DNA of 64,000 nt, taken from the NCBI GenBank assembly GCA_911728435.2, contig OU452202.1, positions 14,239,135-14,303,134 on the forward strand, written 5' to 3'. This DNA is from Apoderus coryli. Its lineage: Eukaryota > Arthropoda > Insecta > Coleoptera > Attelabidae. Below the pieces are notes generated by a model, which was given only the letters and a program-made list of their open reading frames with translations, made no database searches and had not been told where the DNA came from. The number at the start of each line of letters is the position of its first letter. Position 1 is the stretch's first letter. The translations under genes and the position numbers were made by a program. Of the stretch, positions 34,516-44,232 are shown one piece after another.

Positions 34516-36719
34516 CAGGGTGATTCGTCCTGAGTGGCCTATTCAAAGTTCTCGGGAACTACAAAAGATATGTTGCTGAAACTTTGGGGTTCGGTAATAT
34601 CGGAAAGGTTATATAATTATGTACTATTTCCGGGTTTATATTACCTCCGGTTATACCGGAAGTAACCACCTACTTTGTTATTTTAAATGGAAGGACCCCA
34701 TTTTTCATTTTTTTTCAGATTCCCTATAAAATTTAAAGCCTACTTTGTTAAGCATTCCCTATACCAAAACCTAACAGATTTTTTCCTACAATTTTTTTTG
34801 CGAAAAAGTTGACGTTTTTCGACTTCTCCAAAAAAATCAATATTTTTATCATTATTTCATTCAAGCACGCAAAATTTTAGAATACATTAGAGGGAATACT
34901 GAGCATACAAATTATATAGTCCAAGGTCGTCAGGCAGTTGCAGAACAAGATTTAATTGAACTTAAACTTGAACCACGTGTTTACTACGAAAAGTCAATTT
35001 TTTTTAAATGGAATGGTATATATTCGACTATGCTGTTCGATAGACAAAAAAATAACCTTATTAATGATATATTACTTCCCTATACCTGAAATATTCCGTT
35101 TCTTCAATATTTTGAATTTTATATATGTTTGCAGAAAACACCACCTAGGAGGCAAACGTCACAATCAACGTTACGTTTACAAAAACGTCAAATATTGACA
35201 ATTACATTATTGTTAATATTACTGCAGTTTTTTTTAACATACCAGTTAACTAAGTTGAAGAAAATGCAACATAATCACTCGAATTTAATTTATTTCAAAT
35301 CTGTGGACAATACCAAAGATTAATGCATTAATCTTTGACAATACAATCAAGTTATTAGTAGGACATGTAACACATTTAATACTATGTACTCTAAATTACC
35401 GTCGATGAAACCAAAGAAATTTAGAAGACTACAGAGAAGTTTTATAATATTTAAAATTTTAAATATTACACAAAAAAAATCTAAAATAAATGTTCAAAAT
35501 GATTTCCGTTCATTTCTAAGCATTTTAGTACCCTTTTATTAACCTCGTGAGTTGTAGCTCGCCGAATTTCGTCGTTGGCCAAATTCTCAAATTCACGCCA
35601 GACTCTTTCTAATAACTTCTTTCGTGTGTTAATTGGTGTTTTATACACATTATTTTTTATACTACCGTACAGGAAAAAGTCCATAGGAGTCAAATCGGAG
35701 AACCTAGCAGGCCAATTTCATCCAATTGGTACCAGCAAGTGCCATTGGTTTAAAGGCAAATCTTTTAAAAAATTTGAAACAGTGTTCTGTAATATGTCCA
35801 AATATTTCCCATTTAAATTTTCTTCGTAAATATAAAATTCTAAGTTATTATCCATTAATAAACAAAACACATTAAAGCGAAAATAATCTTGGTACCCCCT
35901 TTCTCAGGTTACGTGTGTATTTTGATTGTTCCAGAAATGTAAATTTCGTCTATTAAAAATGCCTTCCATACTAAATTTTGCATCATCAGCCCAAATGATT
36001 TGTTTTTGTGAATTCTGGATCCTCTGGTATATGAACCAACAAACTCTCGCAACGTAATATACGTAACGTTGGTTATGGCATTTGTCTACTATATGGTTTC
36101 TGCAAATTGCAAATTGTATTTTGACAAAAATGTACAAAATTAAAAATATTGAAGAAATGGAATATTTTAGGTATAGAAAAGTAATATATCATTAAAAAGG
36201 TTATTTTTTGTCTATCGAACGGCATAGTCGAATACATACCATTCTATTTTAAAAAATTGACTTTTCCTAGTAAACACGTGGTTCAGTTTAAATTCAATTA
36301 AATCTTGTTCTGCAACTGCCTGACGACCTTGGACTATATAATTTGTATACTCAGTATTCCTCTCTAATATATTCTAAAATTTTACTTGCTTGAATGAAAA
36401 ATCATTTTTTGTAGTCGAAAAACGTCAACTTTTTCACAAAAAAAATTGTAGGAAAAAACCTGTTAGGTTTTAGTATAGGGAATGCTTAAAAAAGGGCCTT
36501 TAAATTTTATGGGGAATCTAAAAAAAATAAAAAATGTGGTCCTTCCATTTAAAATAACAAAGTAGGTGGTTACTGCCGGTATAACCAGAAGTAATATAAA
36601 TCCGGAAATAGAACATCAATATAGAACCTTTCCGATGTTAACGAATCCCAAAGTTTCAGCAACATATCTTTTGTAGCTCCCGAGAACTTTGAATAGGTCA
36701 CTCAGGATGCATCACCCTG
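34516..36719 (-). mobile_element. Mariner-like element with about 680-bp TIRs
   Basis: Ends CAGGGTGATNCNTCCTGAGTG with TA at 34514-34515 and 36720-36721. The arms stay similar for about 680 bp (34516-35200 against 36030-36719), sharing AACTTTGGGGTTCG-like, GTCGTCAGGCAGTTGCAGAA and CACGTGTTTACTA blocks. The right arm runs into the coding region, and part of that coding sequence is therefore repeated in the left arm. Confidence 0.85.
35481..36137 (-). pseudogene. Mariner transposase pseudogene
   Basis: 36137-35904 reads HNQRYVYYVARVCWFIYQRI, then IIWADDAKFSMEGIFNRRNL (first Asp). 35693-35481 reads TPMDFFLYGSIKNNVYKTPI (third Asp region) to NGNHFEHLF. The second Asp part is missing, as are the N-terminal DNA-binding domains. 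Confidence 0.75.
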
Positions 36720-36721
36720 TA

Positions 36722-37265
36722 TACACATCAGTAAAGGTAGATATTTATTTTTAGAAAATTTTATTATACAAAGGTTACATTTCCTTTAGGTATATCAATA
36801 TGTAATGGTCAAATTAATTAAAAAAAATTATGAAATGCTCAATTACATGGTGTAAATGTTAAAGGTCTCAAGATAATAGCAAGAAATGTAGTAAGGCCAC
36901 TTCGAGGAAAATTATATTTTAAGAATTAAAAAAAAAAAGTTTTTCGAAAATTATAAATTAATTGAAATAAAATCATGATTCATGATTCAATTTGGCATTT
37001 TTCTTTTTAATAGGTCATTATAGGACGTTGAAAATTTTCATCGTTAAATTTTCAATGTCCTAATAATCTATAACAAGAAAAATCAAAAGATTTATGTCAA
37101 CTAATCATGACTTTATTTTAATTAATTAATAATTTTCGAAATATGCTTTTTTATAATTCTTACAATATAAATTTCCTCGAAAACGCCTTAATACATTTCT
37201 TTCTATCGTCATGAGACAATTAACGTTTACAGATTGTAATTATTGAGCTTTTCATTTTTTTTTTA
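36722..37265. other. Nothing recognised
   Basis: AT-rich; a GGACGTTGAAAATTT...AAATTTTCAATGTCC inverted pair sits at about 37023-37066. Confidence 0.35.
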
Positions 37266-37270
37266 ATTTG

Positions 37271-37312
37271 AGCACTGATGATGGAGCCTGGTGCTCGGAA
37301 ACATGTATGGTG
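37271..37312 (+). ncRNA. Hammerhead-like motif (Penelope-type)
   Basis: CTGATGA (37275-37281), stem GAGC...GCTC, GAAAC (37298-37302) and a self-complementary ACATGT. It precedes GGAGGTACGACTTTTATTCC (37350-37369), whose reverse complement recurs at about 60600-60622, suggesting shared element ends. Confidence 0.4.
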
Positions 37313-37379
37313 CTGATTGAGAGATCTAATATATTACAATTCGTTCGTGGAGGTACGACTTTTATTCCCTACGTTTAAC

Positions 37380-38460
37380 AATCCACTGCACTTGAATATA
37401 CTTCTTCAAATTATTTAATTTAAATAAATTTCTATCTGAAATGATCTTTTTAATTCTAATGTAATTTACAAATCGAGTTAAAAGTATTTTATACATTCCC
37501 GCAATTGCAACTGTTTTTAACTCAAATTTTAAATGTAAATGGTATACATTCCGGCTTTTGTTGTAACAATGGAATATTTTGTTCTCTCTTGGAATTCTTC
37601 ACAACCCACATTTGTTGTGGTTATTCGTAGCTGATGGTTAAAGTAGTATATTCCTACTAAACAGAATTAACTTCATAAAAAATACAAACTTTGTGTCTAC
37701 TAAAAGTTTGAATTTCGTTGGGCAATAATTACATTTGGACGCATAAAACTTGTGACGTACTTTTCTCGTCGCAAAAGCACGACACTAATGGCTAATAATA
37801 ATCTCAGATGCCAACTAGGATTTACGTGGTAGCAACATGGACAGCTTTCCGTGATGAAAAATATATTCCTAAAATTACAGTCAACACAAATTAAACACAC
37901 AATTATCACTAAGAAATATAAATAAAGTATTTGCAAATTTTAAATTTGGATAATTATTCAAAATAATTCTGAAAATAAATGTATCAAAATTACTAACAAA
38001 TTTATTCCCGAACCAAAATAATGTGGGCCTTGTCTTAAGGTCATTGAATCACATTGGTGAAATCTTGCTAAAGGATTTGTTTAGATTTCTCTCTTCTCTA
38101 AGTATGAGAAAAAAATATGCCTAACAATTCCGTGTAGTACATTTTCAGATCCATGATGAATTTCGCATGTCTAAAGATTCCATTTTTGAGTTACCTGGTT
38201 TGTTTGCAATTTCCAACATTTGTACCCTCCTACAACAAAATACTGCAAGCCACACCAAGAAAATATCTTTTTCCTCCTTGACTCAAACATCAACCATTAC
38301 AACATACTAAAATTCTGCCGAGTATAATTTCCTGAATTTTTGTTGTATCAAAAATACGCTAATACCACAGTTTAAAATAATATACAGTTACATCACCTCG
38401 TGTCGGCACGTTTGATACATCGGTCTACAAAACAATTCGCCGCACTTATAGTATAGTATC
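37380..38460. other. 1.1 kb without recognisable features
   Basis: AT-rich; no ORF of note, no tails or TIRs. Confidence 0.35.
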
Positions 38461-38464
38461 TTAT

Positions 38465-39065
38465 AGTATACAGGGTGTTAATTAAGTATCTGGCCAAACT
38501 TCAGGGGCTGATTCTTTGAGTGATTTTGAGGTAAAAAGTTCATATAAACAGGTGTCCGGAAATGCATAGTTTTCAAGATACAGGGAGTAAAAAAAAATTT
38601 TGTTTGCATTTATTTATATAATATCTTAAACACCTGTTGACCGATTTTGTTGAAATTTGGCAGTATTATGGACTATGATAAGACGCTAAGTTAGCACCAA
38701 TTTATTGTTGATTATGACTTCCAGTGGCGTCGTAAGGGGCAGTTTCACGAATAAAAATAACAAAAAAAAAAGTGCGGCACTGACTTTTTTAAATTAAAAA
38801 AATAATTTTTGGATTAAGCCATTAAAAATACAACTTTTTTGTCTCTTGATATTTTTTCGTATCTTGCATCGTTATCGAGAAAAAAATTTAAAACCACTTA
38901 AATGCATGTCCCTGAATAATTTTAAAAATCACTTTTACAGAATTATTGCGAATTACGTTTTACCCAAATTCGTTGAGATTTGGCAGTGTTTTTTATAATA
39001 GTAAAATGCTAATTAAATCTTATTTACTATTGCTAATATTGAAGTTCAGTGGTGGAAATAAATGC
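38465..39065. repeat. MITE related to 10400-11045
   Basis: Starts CAGGGTGTTAATTAAGTATC after TA and contains GGCTGATTCTTTGAGTGATT and TTTTCAAGATACAGGGAGTA, as in the 10.4 kb MITE. The right end was not located. Confidence 0.5.
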
Positions 39066-39164
39066 CTAAGACAAGACAAAGACGTATTATTAATTAAACT
39101 TTGACAAAAAATATTTTTTTAATAAAAAACGTTTAAGAACTTAACAACATAACAACAAATAAAG

Positions 39165-39250
39165 ATATATTTATAATTGTTGTTGAAAATGTCCACCTTC
39201 AACTTCGATGCAAGCATTAGCGCGCCTTATGATCGATTGCTAATACTACA
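39165..39250 (-). pseudogene. Mariner transposase C-terminal scrap
   Basis: Minus strand reads RANACIEVEGGHFQQQL, resembling the C-terminal tail (...CIExxGGHF...) of mariner transposases. Nothing else of the element is visible. Confidence 0.4.
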
Positions 39251-39879
39251 ATTCGTGTGAAAATTACGGTCCTAATCATATTATGTTAATGTTCTATTAA
39301 AATAACGAACTATAATTTATAATACAATGAAACCACAAAAATCAATATAGACGTCATAAAGCTCATGTATCTGATGATTATCAAGCCTACTATAACCACT
39401 TATTATGTAAAATTGAATGAACTTAACTAGAGGGAAATTAGAGGGTGAGAATATATTTGAATTTTGGTGTTACGTCATAAATTCCATTATAGCACTGATG
39501 TTTCTTGCTAAAACCATCAAGCACATAGAATGTGATAATTCATGCAAACAGATTCCAATAATATTATTCTTGTCCAAATAGTGTGGTGCTATGTCGGGTT
39601 ATACAAGAGTTTGCAAATATTATTCCATGAATGAAGGGTCGTTTTTTCATCACTTATTAAGGTTGCCATTAATATTTACTTACCACATCAGCAAAATAGT
39701 ATATTATTATATTCTATCTATAGTCTCTAAGTAGTTAAATGATTTAGAAGGGATTTGTTTTTTAATGAAAAATGTCAAATTACTTTTTCTGAAATCATTA
39801 GAAATTATTGACATTATAGGAGCGTTTTGACGCAACAAAACCTGTTATTCACCATCTTTTAAACCCTCATAATATAGGC
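39251..39879. other. Nothing recognised
   Basis: AT-rich spacer without coding sequence. Confidence 0.35.
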
Positions 39880-41990
39880 AAAATAATAATAATAATATTT
39901 ATTGTCTAACAGGCTTGCGCCCACTTACAAGACAAGATTTACATTAGCATACATTAATAATATAAGTATAGATGTCAACAAAATATCAAACAAATTTAGC
40001 ATGACTAATAAGATCTACAGATCTCAAATATTCTGATAATTTGCATTTGAATAACGATCGTTTGCAGCTGAAAAAGTCAACATGTCTGTGCACGCACAAA
40101 CTGTCACACAATATGCAGGCTCTAGTTAGAGGGGTTTTATTTTCATAATTGTACCGAAGCTGTGGATGTCGAAATAGTTGTGGGTTTCGAGAATGAAAAT
40201 GGGGCACATTAAAGTGAATATCCGTGATAAGGCGAGGGCAGTCGACACGAAAATTCATCAGCTTGTAAAGAAAAACCTGTGAGTTGACCGACTGGTTGAC
40301 CTCAAGACAAATCCCAGTGTCTTAAGTGCGACCCGAGAAATATCTATAATGAAAGTGCAAAATCAACCATGACACCGAGGTCCTTTGTCACCGAGCATTT
40401 TTCCAAGGATGTTTTGATAATTTCATAATTATGTTGATGGGGTGCCAGGTCATGCACTTGCATTTTTCGATATTGAAGGGTAAGCAGTTGACAGTATACC
40501 ATCGATGAAGGACATTTAAGTCCTGCTGGAGAGCATGGCTGTCCTCAGGACTGCATACAATTCAATACTTTCAAATCATATGCAAACAGAAGAGAATTAC
40601 TCGAAATATCCAAGACAAAGTCGTTCACGAATATAGCAAAAATTAACGGAGCAAGATTGCTTCCCTGAGGAGCACCACCTGTAACAGAGAACTGGCGAGA
40701 TCATTATTAGGGATTGTGCGTATGTGTTGGCTGAACCATTGTCCATTATATTCAACAAGCTAATTCAATTAAATACGTTTCCCACTGCTTGGGAGTTGGC
40801 GTGAGTTTGTCCTGTACATAAGTAGGGAGATGCTGAGGATATTACCAACTATCGTCCGATTTCATCTTGTCTAACTTCTCAAAAGTATTCGAAACGATAC
40901 TTCAAGACAAAATAATTCACCAAATTAAAAAAAAAAATACGCGTGCAGCACAGTACACGTGATAGAAGTGAATACTTCGAACACTTTTACAGAAATATAC
41001 ACAGCAGTGCACGCAGGGAATACGAATGACGCTACAAAAGCGACAACAAAAGGATAGGCAACGTTAACAACGAACAATACTCTCTTTTATTCACCATCTC
41101 TGTCTCTCTCTCTCTCCCTCATATTTGTTATATAATTCATCCCTTTTGCAGGACGAAAATTTTATAAATCGTGTCGTGACGCGACCTTGAAAATTCACTC
41201 TCATGCGGCCAAAAAAGTATTCACTTCAAAAACTCATCATCATTCAACAACACCGATTCTTCTATAAACGTTCACCCGTAACAAACTTGGTGGAATTTCT
41301 ACAAACTACACTCCCGGCCTATGGTCAGGGCAAACAGGTTGACACCATTTATGCCTACTTTTCTAAGGCTTTTGATCGTCTGGATCAAAACATAATAAAA
41401 TATAAAATGTACCAGATGGGTTTTGGTGATAGGTTGGTGAGTTTTTTGATGCCTATCTCTCTGACAGGTTCATCCAACATAACAGGAACATTGTCGCAGC
41501 CTGTGGTCATTTTGGGTTTAAGCTTTCTCATAGCTTTTAGCACGTCATCAAAAGTAATACTGTCCACTGAAATAGAGCCATCACCAACACCTGGATTGAT
41601 TAGAGCAGATGCAGTGGCGGGAACAAAGACACTTTGAAAGTAGTACGCGAATGCATTGACGATACCATCTGGAGTTGATAGGGATTCACCTGTCCTGAGT
41701 GCTGAGATGCATTAAACCGGGTATACGAGATTTGAGTTTTTTGTTTTGAATAAATTTCCATGGCTCTCTAGGATCATCTCGTACGGAGGCCTGTACCTGC
41801 AAGAGATATGCTTCATAAGAGTTATCGATATTTATCTTAATAGAGTCTTAGGCGCTGTAAATGGTGTAGATGAGAGATAAGTTTGTTTCCATTTGCGAAA
41901 ACATCTCGACTTTCCCCTGACAGTTAATTCATAATATTCCACAAGGATTTATGTCTAGTCTGTTCCACCTATTCGGAAACATTCCTGCAC
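39880..41990 (-). mobile_element. LINE with internal inversion, 5'-truncated
   Basis: In minus orientation: the N-terminal RT region at 41990-41450 (FAYYFQSVFVPATASALINP, ITFDDVLKAMRKLKPKMTTG), the C-terminal RT region at 40700-39980 (FSVTGGAPQGSNLAPLIFAI, LLFAYDLKVLNC, TPLTRACILCDSL), then a 3' tail with (TTA)n at about 39884. The middle, 40700-41450, runs on the plus strand (PLSIIFNKLIQLNTFPTAWE, NYRPIS, then EFLQTTLPAYGQGKQVDTIY, FSKAFDRLDQNIIKYKMYQM). The FADD motif reads FAYD. Stops are frequent, so the element is dead. Confidence 0.75.
40930..41235. other. Insert within the inverted LINE segment
   Basis: About 300 bp between the two plus-strand RT pieces that do not read as RT. Includes an A-run at 40927 and a CT-rich microsatellite (TCTCTCTCTCTC, about 41102-41119). 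Origin unclear. Confidence 0.4.
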
Positions 41991-42520
41991 TAGTATAGTG
42001 GGCAATCTGCAGAAGTCACATAGTTGGCCTGATATTTAGGACACGTTTTCTAACAGATCAGGCAAATGATTTAGTAAAAAAAAAATCCAATTCAAACCTA
42101 AAATATTTTTGTCCAATTAAAATTTTATCGTAAACATCATTTTCCATCAATTGAATATCTCTATATTCAGACCGGCATTACGGGTTTTATTGGCAACTCT
42201 AAAACGGCAAAACAACAATTTTTCTGTTTACTCGTCCAAGTAATTGTCGTGTGGAAGGAAATACAAATGCAGCGCGTATTTAGAGCAAAATGAGAAATGG
42301 TACAACTGGGAAACTCGCAGACCGTGCAAGCAATAATAATATTATAAAAGAAATTTGTGACCGTAAATATAATAAAATAGAATTAATTATGTGGCATGGA
42401 TTTGCCTATACAGAGGAATATGTTTACCGAAATGAGCAGAGGTCCAGCTAATTTAGTTCAATCGGGCCGCAGATACTGACGAATTCATTTCGCTCTTCTT
42501 ATCAACTCCTCGAAGTACCA
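41991..42520. other. Nothing recognised
   Basis: AT-rich spacer; no clear element ends. Confidence 0.3.
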
Positions 42521-42619
42521 TAGACGTGTCCCCAAACACACAGGCATACAGACTTCCATCTGGAAATGGGCTTAATCGTCTCAAGGAATTTGTATTTTCC
42601 AGCACAGGGAAATTATTGT

Positions 42620-43155
42620 GATAAAGATTACTGAGGACGATTTTTTTGAAATTTCGAAACTAGTAAAGATGAATTAATCAAATGTAGCATATTTATTCAG
42701 CTAGTTAAATGTCGTAAACTGACATAAAATTGAATACAAAAGGATGACCATAGACCTTTAAGTTTTTCGAGAAAAAACTAGTACGCCTTTTTATGTAGAA
42801 AAATTTATTTTATCACATTTTTGACACAAATGGAATAAAAATCACAAGAAAAAAAAGTTAGGTTATAATTAAGGCAAGGGTCCCCCCGTTTACCCGCCTA
42901 TGGTCATCCTTTTTTATTCAATTTCATGTCAGTTTACGACATTTAACTAGATGAATAAATATGCTATATTTGATTAATTCATCTTTACTCGTTTCGAAAA
43001 TAATACAAAAAAATCGTCCTCAGGCAGGCATTTTTAATACCCTGTATCTTTGTAAATAAGGACTATTCGAAAGATTACAATTTAGGTTTTTTTCATGATT
43101 AGACGTCCTCAATTCGCTTACGAATTTTGACCACCTATTTTAGAAACACCTTGTA
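42620..43155. mobile_element. Deleted copy of the 954-bp hairpin MITE
   Basis: 42620-42755 matches the left arm (ACTGAGGACGATTTTTTTGA to GGATGACCATAG). Then it jumps into the right half (ACCTTTAAGTTTTTCGAGAA) and continues to AAACACCTTGTATA. The centre and most of the left arm are lost. Confidence 0.7.
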
Positions 43156-43235
43156 TATTTAATCTTGTCGGGAAAGTTTTGGAGCGAGACAACCGATTTT
43201 TTAGCGCGTTCACAATACTTTCCCTATGCCGGAAA
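43156..43235. repeat. Copy of the TTAGCGCGTTCA repeat
   Basis: CTTGTCGGGAAAGTTTTGGA, GCGAGACAACCGATTTTTTA and GCGCGTTCACAATACTTTCC; matches parts of 12408-12440 (reverse) and 13010-13110. Confidence 0.5.
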
Positions 43236-43795
43236 ATAAAAACGAGAAAACCTATGTGAATTGCGAAATCTACTTGTTCTTTGTTTATTATTTCTACGCA
43301 CTCAGATGTCATCAAAGAATATTTAAGTAAAATCGTAATTATAAGCTCGTCAAATAGATTGCCCTATTGGCAACTCTCCAGGATTTTCTAAAATTTAATG
43401 GTTTCACAATGTTTTCCAGGTCTTATTGAACTTTGTAGGTCTATACAAAGGATTAAAACAATAGTTTTTGATGAATTCTGAGTATATTGTACAAATTTAA
43501 GAAAATATAAATGTTGGCTTTTTCACTTAAATGATTTATTCGAAAGGCATCTAAGTAGCAGTATCAAATAGAATTTAATTCTAAAAGGTCTGATATACAA
43601 TGTTATCATAGAGATGGTTTGTATAGCGGAAATTTTTATTACGAAATTCTGAAACAATACTTGAAAGAGATATTACAAAATTTCCTCGTAAAATTACGAA
43701 TAAATAAATTGTCTTTTAACAAAATCTCATACCGTACAGATAAAAATAATATAAATTTCTTTTAAAAGGCGCCTGGTGTGCAAGTCGATTCCGCT
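43236..43795. other. Nothing recognised
   Basis: AT-rich flank downstream of the large LINE's 3' end. Confidence 0.35.
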
Positions 43796-44232
43796 ATTAT
43801 AATAATAATAATATAATAATAATAATGTTTATTTAGCCAACATGTACAAATCATAAAATACAATGTGATACATAAATAAGTATATAAGAAAATACATTTT
43901 CTTTTTTAATGAATTACAATTGTAGTTATTATTGGTCAAAAAAAACACAAAGATCCAACCACGGAAATCAACTTAATGATTTGTGTGCGGTGTAATATTC
44001 ATGTTTAATATAAAGTTATCTTGAATTAGACACAGAGTAGTAGTTTCATAATAATTTCATTGAAATTAATAATAACATACATGTTGAAATATTAAAAATA
44101 ACACCAAAACTAAAAACAAATGCATAATCAGTCCCCCACCAAAATTGGTATATGAGAAAAGCAGAACATACAAGAAACAAATCAAAATTCCAAAAATTAT
44201 TAAGAATGCACGAACCTTATTTATTGTACATA

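Noticed and set aside
41098..41124. CT-rich tract as a regulatory element
   Set aside because: Simple microsatellite inside a LINE remnant; no promoter context.
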